Positions 41,726 to 50,523 of a DNA stretch of 64,000 nt are shown in pieces; position 1 is the first letter of the stretch, and every line of letters begins with the position of its first letter. Source of the stretch: Calditrichaceae bacterium (lineage in GTDB: Bacteria > Calditrichota > Calditrichia > RBG-13-44-9 > J075); the NCBI GenBank assembly GCA_013360445.1, contig JABWBP010000067.1, forward strand, positions 1-64,000, read 5' to 3'. The notes beneath the pieces are model-generated. The model had not been told where the DNA came from and searched no databases. It worked only from the letters and a program-made list of their open reading frames with translations. Both the position numbers and the translations under genes were made by a program.

Positions 41726-42136
41726 ATGATCGAAATAACCGCGGAAAAAATAGAGGTGCAAAAAGTTATCGACGCGGCGTACGCGCCGGAGTGCGGGGCG
41801 GTGGCGGTGTTCCTCGGCACGGTGCGGAATTTCAGCCGCGGCAAGCAGATCTACCGTTTGGAATACGAAGCTTACCCGGAAATGGCCGCGAAGAAGATCC
41901 GGGAGATCGTGGAGGAAGCGAAAAAGAAGTGGGAAGTGAAGCAGGCGGCGGTCTCCCACCGGGTAGGTAAACTGGAGATCGGGGAAATCGCCGTGGTGAT
42001 TGCGGTTTCCACCCCCCACCGCCAACACGCCTTTCAAGCCTGCCAGTTTATCATCGACCGTTTAAAAGAGGTCGCACCGATCTGGAAAAAGGAAGTGGCG
42101 GTGGATGGGGAGACCTGGGTGGATGATCACGCTTGA
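41726..42136 (+). CDS. moaE: Molybdopterin synthase catalytic subunit
   Basis: 136 residues, the usual MoaE size. It combines with MoaD to add sulfur to precursor Z, giving molybdopterin. Hallmarks: CGAVAVFLGTVRNFSRGKQI, YRLEYEAYPEMAAKKIREIV, AVSHRVGKLEIGEIAVVIAV, HRQHAFQACQFIIDRLKEVA and the lysine-containing PIWKKEVAVDGETW. No strong ribosome-binding site. Presumably once cotranscribed with moaD; the inserted hairpins between them may reduce readthrough. Confidence 0.95.
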   Translation: MIEITAEKIEVQKVIDAAYAPECGAVAVFLGTVRNFSRGKQIYRLEYEAYPEMAAKKIREIVEEAKKKWEVKQAAVSHRVGKLEIGEIAVVIAVSTPHRQHAFQACQFIIDRLKEVAPIWKKEVAVDGETWVDDHA

Positions 42137-42154
42137 AAGCGGTGTTTTAGTGTT

Positions 42155-42232
42155 GTAGTGTTCAGGTGTTTTCAAATTGCAACTAAAGAATCGAAACTCT
42201 CTCTCCATAACACTGAAACACTTGAACACTAC
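42155..42232. repeat. Inverted repeat between convergent moaE and prfB
   Basis: GTAGTGTTCAGGTGTTTTCA (42155-42174) pairs with TGAAACACTTGAACACTAC (42214-42232) with one or two mismatches. It overlaps the prfB stop codon and may act as a bidirectional terminator, but lacks a T run; it matches the window's general pattern of word plus reverse complement. Confidence 0.7.
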
Positions 42233-43348
42233 CCCCCCTTCACCCCGTTCAACTCCGGCGCTTTCAGCAGGTAGGCGTAGATGAAATCGTCGAACTCCCC
42301 GTCCATCACCCGCTGAACGTTGCCGGTCTCATGCTCGGTGCGGTGGTCTTTCACCAGGTTGTAGGGATGGAAGACGTAGGAGCGAATCTGGTTGCCCCAG
42401 GCGATGTCGGTTTTGCTGTCCTCGAATTTCTGGCGTTTGGCGCGATCTTCCTCCTGCCTGCGCTGGTAGAGGCGGGCGTAGAGGATTTTCATGGCGTTGG
42501 CTTTGTTCTTGTGCTGGGAGCGCTCGTTCTGGCAGCTTACCACGATACCGGTGGGAATGTGGGTGATGCGCACCGCGGAATCGGTGCGGTTGACGTGCTG
42601 CCCCCCGGCCCCGCTGGCGCGAAAGGTGTCGATGCGCAGATCGTTGGGGTTAATATCGATATCTTCTTCTTCTTCCACCTCCGGGAGCACGAACACCGAG
42701 GCGAAGGAAGTGTGCCGCCGCCCGTTGGAGTCAAAGGGAGAGATACGCACCAGCCGGTGAACCCCGATTTCCGATTTCAAATAACCGAAGGCGTATGCCC
42801 CGTTGATCTCGATGGTCACGCTCTTGATGCCCGCTTCTTCCCCCGGGAGCAGGTCCATCACCGAAGCTTTAAAACCGTGCCGTTCCGCCCAGCGCAGGAA
42901 CATGCGCATCAACATTTGCGCCCAGTCCTGGCTTTCCGTTCCCCCGGCCCCGGGGTGAATTGACAAAATGGCGTTTTTGTGGTCCTCCGGCTCGGAGAGC
43001 AGCCCGCGCAGTTCCAGGTCTTCCACGGAATCGGCCAGGCTGCGGCTTTCTTCCTCCAATTCCGCCAGCACGGCCTGGTCGTCGGCCTCCCGGGCCATTT
43101 CTAACATCAATTCCTGGTCTTCCAACTGCCGGAAGTGGCTTCTCCAATCATCTAAACGCTCTTTTTTCTGATTCAGGAGCTTAAGGGTTTTCTGAGCCTC
43201 TTCAGGATGCTGCCAAAAATCAGGCTGCGCGGTTTTTTCTTCTAAAGTGGAAACTTCTCTATTCAGGGATTCAATATCAAAGATACCCCCGAAGGTTTTC
43301 CAACTTTTCCCGCGACTTTTCCAAACGATTTACAATGTCGTCGATCAT
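42229..43348 (-). CDS. prfB: Peptide chain release factor 2, with programmed +1 frameshift
   Basis: RF2 releases the peptide at UGA and UAA stops. ATG 43348 (after CGGAGAACAAAAA) opens 23 codons ending CGG GGG TAT CTT, then an in-frame TGA at 43279-43277. Skipping one base (43279) continues as DIESLNREVSTLEEK to the stop at 42229, about 372 residues in all. GGGGGTATCTTTGA is the known autoregulatory slip site with its internal Shine-Dalgarno, so RF2 shortage favours frameshifting. The stop-recognition tripeptide SPF (RISPFDSNGRR) and catalytic GGQ (SGAGGQHVNRTDSAVR) are intact. An in-frame-only reading would miss the first 74 residues. Confidence 0.95.
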
Positions 43349-43421
43349 TTTTTGTTCTCCGGATATTTCTTTATGGTTGCGTGATAAATACTTCAACTTT
43401 GGAGCTGGTCTAAAAAATCAA

Positions 43422-43521
43422 CATTTTTGCCACAAAGCCGCTAAGACACTAAATTTTCATGAAGTTTTTTGATATTTCCTGGTGATTATTCGAGACTTTG
43501 TGGCTTAGTGGCAAATTTTTA
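43422..43521. repeat. Inverted repeat with TTTGCCAC(A/T)AAGCC words
   Basis: TTTTTGCCACAAAGCCGCTAAG at the left is an imperfect reverse complement of CTTTGTGGCTTAGTGGCAAA at the right, around an AT-rich middle. It occupies half of the 192-bp gap between the SpoIID-like gene and prfB, so the prfB promoter must lie within or beside it. Related in wording to the elements at 7561 and 61087. Confidence 0.75.
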
Positions 43522-43540
43522 GATACGCTCTTAGATCGGC

Positions 43541-45151
43541 TCACTTCATATCGATTTCATAAATGGAGCGAATCTGGCAGGCCTGGAAATAATGGTCTAA
43601 AATCTGTTGGGAGGTGAATTTTTCCATGGCCATTACCGCCGCGCCGGTTTTGCACATTCCCACCCCGTGCCCGTGGCCGGCCCCCACGAAGATGAATGAA
43701 ATGGGGGTGCCGGTTTCATCCAATTCCCGTTCCACCAAAAAGCAGGAGCTGGGCAGGTAATCATAGGCGAGCGCCTCGCGGATGTTCAACTCCCCGCGAA
43801 TCCGGTAATTTTTAAGGCTGCCGATCAGTTCTATTTCTTTCAGCCGCCCGGAGCGCCCCCGGGTAATCGGGATAATCTCGAACAGGATACCGAGATCTTC
43901 GCCGGTCTTCTTGCGCAGAATTTCCTCTAATTCCCGCCGGGAATAGTCCACTTCCCAACGGAAATACTTTTTCACCCGCTCCAGGGCTTCGGGAAGCTCG
44001 CGCCCTTTGAGGTTGCACCAGGTTTCCGGGCGGGAGTGGATCCACTCTTCTATCATGGATTCATCTTGCAGGCTGGTAAAATCACGGGGCACTTTTTTCC
44101 AGTCATATTTACCGGCAAAAACCGGCTCTTCCCCATTGCCCTGGTCGCCGAAGGCATCTTCGGTATGCCCCCCGCAGATGAGGTGGAAGGGAGTGTCGCG
44201 AATAAAATCTTCCGCAAAAATGACCTGCCCCGCGGTCATTTCTACCGCCCGGTCAATGGTTTCATCTTCAAAATCATCCCCGAAATAGCGCAGGGTTCGC
44301 CCGCTGTTGTCATAATCATAAGGGTCGCCTAAGCGCTTGTGGTGGATGCGCGCCATGGCTTCGCTGCGGGCGACAATGGCTAAGCTTTTGGCAAATTCGA
44401 GGGGCAGGTTCCCCCCGATTTCGGAATAGATGACTCGCTTCAAATAGGGCTCCAGGGGAATTTCGCTGATGGCCATCAGGTTTCCCTGCACGTCGAAGCG
44501 AAATTCGATGGCGCCGTTGAACACCTGGTCGGAAAAATGATCCTTCTGAAGCAGCTCATTGAAACCGCGAACGCCGAAAATTTTGATCCTGGTTTCCACA
44601 TCCTGGGGAACAATGCGCACCACGTCGGTCACTTCCGCGGATTTATCATATTCGGCGTCGAACACCTCCAATTGGCCGCCCGGCTCTTTCAGGGATTCTT
44701 TTTCCACGTAGGGAATAAAATCCGGCTGGAATTGCTTGAAGGCCCGGCGGGCGGCCAGCTCCGAGCTAAAATTTCCCGCGGTGATAATATATTTGCTATT
44801 GTTATTGACCTTGCGGCCCTCTAAGTAAATGTCCCCTCCCAGTACCTGGAGTTGCGCCTCGGGATCGATCTGCCGGGCAATTTTGAGCTTTTCTTCCGCC
44901 AATTGCAGGTTGAAGGATTCGTACAGCACCAGGAAATAGCGGTCTTTGCCGGAGCGGCTTTCTTTGATCTTGATCCGCCATTTCAAGTCCGAGGCGATCC
45001 CGGTAATCACCTCCTCATCCCCGGCATCCCGCACCGAAAACTTGCCCATTACCCGAAAATCGATGAATTCCTGGCCCTCGAACAAACCGATCCGGAAGAT
45101 TGGCTGGCCGTTCAGATGTTTTAAGTGAATTTCTTTCCCGTTGTTTTTCAT
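43541..45151 (-). CDS. SpoIID/LytB domain protein
   Basis: 536 residues without an obvious signal peptide. N-terminal half includes SPOR-like segments (YIITAGNFSSELAARRAFKQ). The C-terminal half matches SpoIID/LytB: LEPYLKRVIYSEIGGNLPLE, FAKSLAIVARSEAMARIHHK, GQVIFAEDFIRDTPFHLICG, then GHTEDAFG, and GHGHGVGMCKTGAAVMA. SpoIID-type enzymes are lytic transglycosylases acting on denuded peptidoglycan; in non-sporulators they belong to cell-wall remodelling. The missing signal peptide suggests either a cytoplasmic role or an unseen upstream start; I kept the ATG at 45151. Confidence 0.85.
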   Translation of the reverse strand: MKNNGKEIHLKHLNGQPIFRIGLFEGQEFIDFRVMGKFSVRDAGDEEVITGIASDLKWRIKIKESRSGKDRYFLVLYESFNLQLAEEKLKIARQIDPEAQLQVLGGDIYLEGRKVNNNSKYIITAGNFSSELAARRAFKQFQPDFIPYVEKESLKEPGGQLEVFDAEYDKSAEVTDVVRIVPQDVETRIKIFGVRGFNELLQKDHFSDQVFNGAIEFRFDVQGNLMAISEIPLEPYLKRVIYSEIGGNLPLEFAKSLAIVARSEAMARIHHKRLGDPYDYDNSGRTLRYFGDDFEDETIDRAVEMTAGQVIFAEDFIRDTPFHLICGGHTEDAFGDQGNGEEPVFAGKYDWKKVPRDFTSLQDESMIEEWIHSRPETWCNLKGRELPEALERVKKYFRWEVDYSRRELEEILRKKTGEDLGILFEIIPITRGRSGRLKEIELIGSLKNYRIRGELNIREALAYDYLPSSCFLVERELDETGTPISFIFVGAGHGHGVGMCKTGAAVMAMEKFTSQQILDHYFQACQIRSIYEIDMK

Positions 45152-45300
45152 ACCCCGACCCTGGTTTTAACTTGACAAGTTTTTAGCGCATAGCCATCAA
45201 ATGTAGTGTATTTATTTGAATAAATCAAGATTCTCGATGGGGGATTTTTTTAAAAAAGCGATTTTTTTTCGCAATAGAGGGGGGAAACGGGCAGGGGGAA

Positions 45301-45397
45301 TGGATTGTTGGATTACTGGATTAATGGATTAATGGATTAATGGATTAATGGATTAATGGTTGGTTGAAACCTGTCAATCCAATAATCCAACAATCCA
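45301..45397. repeat. 8-bp tandem repeat (TGGATTAA)n with 15-bp inverted ends
   Basis: TGGATTGTTGGATTA (45301-45315) is the exact reverse complement of 45383-45397. Between them about five copies of TGGATTAA run in tandem (45317-45359). The rest of 45152-45436 is AT-rich and holds no gene; the SpoIID-like gene's promoter should lie near 45180-45240 but was not resolved. Confidence 0.85.
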
Positions 45398-45436
45398 ATA
45401 ACCCACTACAGGATTGGATGCTGGCCGGCTCCCGCT

Positions 45437-46741
45437 TCAGGCGATTTCTTTCAAAATCAGCGCGGGAAGGGCTTCGGGCTGCTCGCCGATGGTGATGGCA
45501 TTTTTTAACCGGCGCAGGGCCGGCTCGATCTGCCGGGAGCGGTTGGTATGGATTTCCAGCAAAACATCGCCGCCGGAAACGGCGTCGCCTAATTTTTTAT
45601 GGAGAATGATCCCTGCCCGGGGGTCGATTCCGTCCTCGCTGCGCAGCCGCCCGGCTCCTAATTGCACGGAGGCCATGCCGATCTCGTAAGTATTCAAGCG
45701 GGTAATGTAGCCGCTGCGGTCGGCGTTCAGGGACGCTCGCTCTTTGGCCAGGGGATAGGTATCCGGCTTCTCCAGGCAGGCGGTATCCGCTCCCTGGGCG
45801 CGGGCGATTTGCAGGAATTTTTCAAACGCCCGGCCGCTGGCAATGGCCTGGCGGCACTTTTCCCGCGCCTCGTCCTGGTCCTCCGCCGCTTCCCCTAACA
45901 CCAGCATGTTGGCGCCCAGGGTGTAGGTTACTTCCATAAGATCGGCGGGGCCGTTGCCGGCAAAGCATTCCAGGCATTCCAAAATTTCCAGCCAGTTTCC
46001 GACGTGGTATCCTAACGGCTGCTCCATGGAGGTGAGGGTCGCCAGCACGTTTTTGCCGAACTCTTTCCCGATCTTGATCAATTTTTGCGCTAACAGTTCC
46101 GCCTGACGGGGATCCTTCATAAAAGCGCCGTTGCCGTATTTTACATCTAACACTAAAGCATCGATCCCCTCGGCGATCTTTTTACTCATGATGCTGGCAG
46201 AGATCAGGGGAATGCAGTCCACCGTGGCGGTAACGTCGCGCAGAGCGTATATCCGTTTGTCTGCCGGCACCAGGTCCCCGGTCTGCCCGATCAATGCCAG
46301 GTTAAATTCTCTCAATAATTCATGGAATTTATCTATCGAAAGGTCGGTTTTGAAGCCGGGAATGGATTCTAACTTGTCCAGGGTGCCCCCGGAGTGCCCC
46401 AGCCCCCGCCCGGAGACCATAGGAACCGGCACTCCTAAGCTGGCAACCAGCGGCGCTAAAATGATGGAAACCTTATCCCCCACTCCCCCGGTGCTGTGTT
46501 TATCCACTTTGATGCCGGGGAGGTCGGAAAGATCGATGTGAACGCCGGAATTGATGTAAGCCCGGGTGAGCGCAGAGGTCTCCTCATCGTCCATCCCGCG
46601 GAAATAAATCGCCATGAGCAGGGCGGCCATCTGGTAATCGGTAATACGGTGGGCCATGTAACCGGAGATGAAAAAATCAATCTCTTCGGGGGACAACGAA
46701 TTTCCGTCTCGTTTGCGGCTGATAATTTCATAGGGGGTCAT
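45437..46741 (-). CDS. Pyrimidine-nucleoside/thymidine phosphorylase
   Basis: 434 residues, normal for the family. It splits pyrimidine nucleosides with phosphate for salvage. Motifs: FISGYMAHRITDYQMAALLM, KVDKHSTGGVGDKVSIILAP (phosphate-binding, KHSTGGVGDK), MVSGRGLGHSGGTLDKLES, LRDVTATVDCIPLISASIMS, then KKIAEG, and VLDVKYGNGAFMKD. The C-terminal barrel-sandwich domain ends GDAVSGGDVLLEIHTN. Whether it prefers thymidine (DeoA) or is broad (Pdp) is not clear. It sits next to a phosphohexomutase on the same strand, which could handle released sugar phosphates, but that is weak evidence. Confidence 0.93.
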   Translation of the reverse strand: MTPYEIISRKRDGNSLSPEEIDFFISGYMAHRITDYQMAALLMAIYFRGMDDEETSALTRAYINSGVHIDLSDLPGIKVDKHSTGGVGDKVSIILAPLVASLGVPVPMVSGRGLGHSGGTLDKLESIPGFKTDLSIDKFHELLREFNLALIGQTGDLVPADKRIYALRDVTATVDCIPLISASIMSKKIAEGIDALVLDVKYGNGAFMKDPRQAELLAQKLIKIGKEFGKNVLATLTSMEQPLGYHVGNWLEILECLECFAGNGPADLMEVTYTLGANMLVLGEAAEDQDEAREKCRQAIASGRAFEKFLQIARAQGADTACLEKPDTYPLAKERASLNADRSGYITRLNTYEIGMASVQLGAGRLRSEDGIDPRAGIILHKKLGDAVSGGDVLLEIHTNRSRQIEPALRRLKNAITIGEQPEALPALILKEIA

Positions 46742-46754
46742 GGGAATCCTTTAA

Positions 46755-46830
46755 AGCGTATTGCGTAATGCGTAACAAAAACGGAATACGCAATACGGAA
46801 TACGCAATACGGAATATGCATTACGCTTTC
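46755..46830. repeat. Repeat of TACGCAATACGGAA words with inverted ends
   Basis: AAAGCGTATTGCGTAATGCG at the left has its partial reverse complement GCATTACGCTTT at the right; ACGCAATACGGAAT occurs twice in tandem between. The same word (TACGCAATACG) is in the moaD-moaE insertion at 41226-41240 and 41662-41672. It fills the whole gap between the two genes. Confidence 0.75.
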
Positions 46831-46834
46831 CGCT

Positions 46835-48196
46835 TCACGTTCTCCGGTCTAAGCGCGCAATCTCGTCTTTGGCCTCTTGCAGTATCCGCCAGGCAATTTC
46901 GGGCGTTCGCGCCTCGACAATGATGCGCATAATCGGCTCGGTGTTGGATTTCCGGAGATGGATCCAGGAATCGGAACGGTCGATCCTCAGCCCATCGCTG
47001 AAGTCCAACTGCTCGCCGCGGTATTTATTGGCAAAGTGCTCCATGACAACATCCGGGTTGACTTCGCCCAGGGAGCTTTTGTCTTTCAAAATATAATATT
47101 GCGGCAGGGTTTGTTTAAGCTCGTTGATGGATTTCCCCCCTTCCGCCAGGTGCTGTAACGTGAGAGCTACCGCCGCCGGAGCGTCGCGGCCCAGATGAAT
47201 ATCCGGCAGAATCACTCCCCCGTTGCCTTCCCCGCCGATCACCGCGCCGACTTCCCGCATTTTGTCGGCCACGTTGATCTCGCCGACTTTCGTTTTCGTC
47301 AATATGCAGTTATAATACAACACCAGGTCGTCGATAGCCCGGGAGGTGGAGAGATTGATAACCACGTGCCCCGGTTTTTTCATCAATATGAACTTGACCG
47401 TGAGCGCCAGGGTGTACTCTTCGCCCAGGGGATTGCCATCATTGCCGATGATGGCGCAGCGGTCCACGTCCGGATCGACCGCGAAGCCTAAATCGGCCTG
47501 GCTTTCCTTGACCGCCCGGCATAAATCGCCCAGGTTTTGAGGAACCGGTTCGGGAGTGTGGGCAAACATACCGGTGGGTTCCAGGTTCAGACCCACAATT
47601 TCGCAGCCTAAGTGTTCCAGCAATTTGGGAATGATCACCCCGCCCGCCCCGTTGACACAATCCAACGCCACTTTAAATTTTTTGCTGCGGATCAAATCGA
47701 CGTCGATGTAGGAGAGATCGTATATTGCCTGTAAGTGATCTTCGATAGCGGAACCATAAGATTCTTCGGAACCGAGTTCTTTCCAATTCGCATAGACCCG
47801 GCCGGGTTTTTCCGCCCGGCGGAAGAGTTCCGTGATCTTTTTTTCCGGCAGGAACAGGCCGTCGCCGCCGATGAATTTCAATCCGTTCCATTGAATCGGG
47901 TTATGGCTGGCGGTAATGGCGATTCCGCCCGCAGCAGCCAATTTCTCCACGGCAATTTGCACCGTGGGAGTGGGGGTAATGCCGATATCCACTACCTGGC
48001 AGCCGCTGGCCATCAATACCGACTTCACCAACGGGCGAATAAAAAACTGGCTGATCCGGGGATCTCCCCCGACCACGATTTTTTTACCTTTGAGCGGCTG
48101 GGCAAAGGCGTGCACATATTTTACTACCGTTTCCGGGGTCATACTGTCCCCGACGATTCCCCGCACGCCGGAAACACTGGTCATCAAATTTTTCAA
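46835..48196 (-). CDS. Phosphohexomutase (GlmM/phosphomannomutase family)
   Basis: 453 residues of the alpha-D-phosphohexomutase superfamily. The catalytic serine lies in GGIAITASHNPIQWNGLKFI; the Mg-binding loop is FAVDPDVDRCAIIGNDG; the sugar-binding loop is GGEGNGGVILPDIH, close to the GEqSGH/GEGNGG form of GlmM and archaeal-type enzymes; the phosphate-binding end is RKSNTEPIMRIIVEA. N-terminus VSGVRGIVGDSMTPETVVKY is typical. It interconverts 1- and 6-phosphates of glucosamine, glucose or mannose for cell wall or polysaccharide synthesis. The exact sugar is not decided by these motifs. Confidence 0.9.
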   Translation of the reverse strand: MKNLMTSVSGVRGIVGDSMTPETVVKYVHAFAQPLKGKKIVVGGDPRISQFFIRPLVKSVLMASGCQVVDIGITPTPTVQIAVEKLAAAGGIAITASHNPIQWNGLKFIGGDGLFLPEKKITELFRRAEKPGRVYANWKELGSEESYGSAIEDHLQAIYDLSYIDVDLIRSKKFKVALDCVNGAGGVIIPKLLEHLGCEIVGLNLEPTGMFAHTPEPVPQNLGDLCRAVKESQADLGFAVDPDVDRCAIIGNDGNPLGEEYTLALTVKFILMKKPGHVVINLSTSRAIDDLVLYYNCILTKTKVGEINVADKMREVGAVIGGEGNGGVILPDIHLGRDAPAAVALTLQHLAEGGKSINELKQTLPQYYILKDKSSLGEVNPDVVMEHFANKYRGEQLDFSDGLRIDRSDSWIHLRKSNTEPIMRIIVEARTPEIAWRILQEAKDEIARLDRRT

Positions 48197-48326
48197 CAGG
48201 TTTATCCTCCGTAATCATAAAAAATTCCATCCGGTACCTTTGTTCTATCTAATCGGCATTTTTGGTTAAGGGTTGAACGAAAGGGAGTAAATCAGCAGAG
48301 AACACCCCACCCGCGACAAAAACAGA

Positions 48327-48367
48327 GCACCGGGCATCTAAACACTACTCAATCGAATGCCCGGTGC
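48327..48367 (-). terminator. Terminator of the sigma-factor gene
   Basis: GCACCGGGCAT (48327-48337) and ATGCCCGGTGC (48357-48367) form a perfect 11-bp stem, with TCTGTTTTTG after it on the minus strand. It lies 28 bp past the sigma-factor stop. The plus strand carries only TTAAAAAG, so the minus direction is the likely one. Confidence 0.85.
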
Positions 48368-48394
48368 TTAAAAAGTTGCTGAAAAATAGAAATT

Positions 48395-49249
48395 CTACAG
48401 AAACATTCGCAAATTTTGGGAGCGGGACTGGTGGCGAAGCCGCAAGAGCGCCCGCTCTTTAATTTGCCGCACCCGCTCGCGGGTTAATTTCAGGCGCTCG
48501 CCGATTTCTTCCAGGGTATAGGGCCGCTCGTAATCTACCCCGAAGTACATTTTGATGATTTTCTCTTCCCGGGGCGCCAGGGATTTGAGAACCCGGCGAA
48601 TTTCCTGGCGCAGCGATTCTTTGATCAGGTCTCCGTCGGGCATTTTGCTGTCCGGGTTGCGGATGATCTCTTTCATGGTTCCGTCTTCGGAGCGGTGAAT
48701 GGGCTGATCCAGGGAAACGTGAAATGCGCTGCTGCTCATCGCTTCGGAGATATCCGGCACGGAGATTTCTAACTCTTTGGATAATTCATCGAAGGAGGGT
48801 TCGCGATTATACTGTTGCTCCAGGGAGCGAACCAGTTGGTTCACCTTGCTGATCAATCCCACCCGGTTGAGGGGCAATCGCACCACCCGAGAGTGCTCGG
48901 CAAGGGATTTCAGGATCGATTGGCGAATCCACCACACTGCATAGGAAATGAACTTGAATCCCCGGGTTTCATCGAATCGTTTAGCGGCTTTGATGAGGCC
49001 GAGATTTCCTTCGTTGATCAAATCCGTCAGCGGAAGCCCCTGGTTCTGGTATTCCTTGGCAACTTTTACCACGAACCTGAGGTTCGCCCGGATAAGCCTG
49101 TGGAGGGCATCCTGCTCACCCTGCTTGATACGGCGGGTCAGTTCGATTTCCTCTTCCGGGCTGAGGAGGGAAATCTGGCTGATTTCATCGAGATACTTTT
49201 CTAAGGAATAACGGTGGCCAACACGATAGGAACGTAGCTCTGGACCCAT
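48395..49249 (-). CDS. RNA polymerase primary-type sigma factor (short SigA/RpoD)
   Basis: 284 residues with regions 1.2 to 4.2 but no long region 1.1 or non-conserved insert, the form of housekeeping SigA in Bacteroidetes and Chlorobi. Region 1.2 SLEKYLDEISQISLLSPEEE; region 2 LIRANLRFVVKVAKEYQNQG and EGNLGLIKAAKRFDETRGFK with FISYAVWWIRQSI (-10 recognition); region 3 around VNQLVRSLEQQYNREPSF; region 4.2 YTLEEIGERLKLTRERVRQI, then KERALLRLR (-35 recognition). AAGGGGG precedes the ATG. A strong consensus promoter lies upstream (49316-49344). Whether this is the essential factor or an RpoS-like paralogue is not provable here. Confidence 0.92.
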   Translation of the reverse strand: MGPELRSYRVGHRYSLEKYLDEISQISLLSPEEEIELTRRIKQGEQDALHRLIRANLRFVVKVAKEYQNQGLPLTDLINEGNLGLIKAAKRFDETRGFKFISYAVWWIRQSILKSLAEHSRVVRLPLNRVGLISKVNQLVRSLEQQYNREPSFDELSKELEISVPDISEAMSSSAFHVSLDQPIHRSEDGTMKEIIRNPDSKMPDGDLIKESLRQEIRRVLKSLAPREEKIIKMYFGVDYERPYTLEEIGERLKLTRERVRQIKERALLRLRHQSRSQNLRMFL

Positions 49250-49315
49250 TCAAAGCCCCCTTTTCTTGGGTTAAACTTATGAAAAGCAATATCATAGATC
49301 AAGTTCCGCAGGATG

Positions 49316-49344
49316 AATATAATAAATAAGATTGCGTTTGTCAA
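49316..49344 (-). promoter_or_regulatory. Consensus sigma-70 promoter of the sigma-factor gene
   Basis: On the minus strand TTGACA (49344-49339) and TATATT (49321-49316) are spaced by exactly 17 bp in an AT-rich tract. The predicted transcript start near 49309 gives a 60-base leader before ATG 49249. This is the best promoter match seen in the window. Confidence 0.75.
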
Positions 49345-49427
49345 AGAAAAAAAATGTCAAAAATAATAAAACAATATTGAGGTAATTTGCTCAATATCAC
49401 AATTCGCTTTTTTTATATTTAATGAAA

Positions 49428-50468
49428 TTACTGGTAATATTTTTTGCGAAAACCGCGGATCTCCCCTTTCTTGAAGACTACCCGGGCGACAAACCCGCTG
49501 CAGAAACCCAAACCGTAGCCAAGTATTTGAATCGGCAGGACCAGCGGAACCAGGTACAGCAGCCGGGGGCTGCGATAACGGCTTGCCGCATGGATACCGG
49601 AAAGCAGCAGTATTGCAACCGCGGCCAGCAGCATCCACTTGAATACCCCCCAGACCGCCGGGGACAGCAGGCTGCCGATGGTCAGCAGGATCAACAGCAA
49701 GGTTGCCAGGGCCGGCAGCGCGTGTACCGGCTCCAGCATGGCGGGGTCGATTTTATAGAGATTGATCCGCGCTACCCCCCAATTAAATACCTGCCGGAAA
49801 AATTTTCGGATGGAGGTGCGCCGCTTGTGGTACACCACTGCGCCCGGAACCAGGATCACCCTGGCGCCGCTGGAGATAATGCGATGGCTGAATTCGATAT
49901 CCTGCCCGTGCCGCAATCCCCCGAATCCGCCAACGGCTTCGTACACCTTCCGCGAAAGCCCCATGTTGAAACTGCGCGGATAAAATTTTCCCAGGCTTTT
50001 CTGCTTATGGCCGCGGATGCCGCCGGTGGTAAGGAACGAGGTCATGGAGTAGTTGATTGCTTTGAGGAGGGGAGGGAAATCCTCGCGGTGGGAATCCGGC
50101 CCGCCAAAAGCGTCCCCTTGCTGGTTATGCAGCTCCCGGTCGATGGCCGCCAGCCAGCCGGGGGAGACGGTACAATCGGAATCAACGAAAATGAAAAAAT
50201 CTCCTTTGGCCCGCTCCATGCCCATATTTCGCGCCGGCCCGGGGCCGCGGTTTTCCTGGCGGTAAAAGTGTAAAGCAAAGCGGCAAGTCCCGCGGAATTC
50301 CTGCACCAACTCTGCGGTGCCGTCGCCGGAACCGTCATCGGCGATGATCAATTCATAGCGTTCTACCGGGAAATCCAGCGCCGTGAAAGAATTCAGCAAC
50401 TCCCGGATTTCCTCCCGGCGATCGAAAGAAGGGACGATCACAGAATAGAAGCGGTATTGCTTCATCAC
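49428..50468 (-). CDS. Family 2 glycosyltransferase with C-terminal membrane helices
   Basis: 346 residues, GT-A fold. YSVIVPSFDRREEIRELLNS starts the nucleotide-sugar domain; ADDGSGDGTAELV and DFFIFVDSDCTVSPGWL give the metal/nucleotide DxD (DSDC); GQDIEFSHRI contains the ED-like catalytic acid. Two or three helices follow (ALATLLLILLTIGSLL; FKWMLLAAVAILLLSGI; LPIQILGYGLGFCSGFVA). Probably adds sugars to a lipid-linked or cell-surface glycan at the inner face of the membrane. Third in a run with the other GT2 and the DUF4292 lipoprotein; donor and acceptor unknown. Confidence 0.85.
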   Translation of the reverse strand: MMKQYRFYSVIVPSFDRREEIRELLNSFTALDFPVERYELIIADDGSGDGTAELVQEFRGTCRFALHFYRQENRGPGPARNMGMERAKGDFFIFVDSDCTVSPGWLAAIDRELHNQQGDAFGGPDSHREDFPPLLKAINYSMTSFLTTGGIRGHKQKSLGKFYPRSFNMGLSRKVYEAVGGFGGLRHGQDIEFSHRIISSGARVILVPGAVVYHKRRTSIRKFFRQVFNWGVARINLYKIDPAMLEPVHALPALATLLLILLTIGSLLSPAVWGVFKWMLLAAVAILLLSGIHAASRYRSPRLLYLVPLVLPIQILGYGLGFCSGFVARVVFKKGEIRGFRKKYYQ

Positions 50469-50523
50469 AATTCTTAATGCTAAACCCGTTATGGACCGGG
50501 CTTAAGACAGGTTTTGAGCGGGT

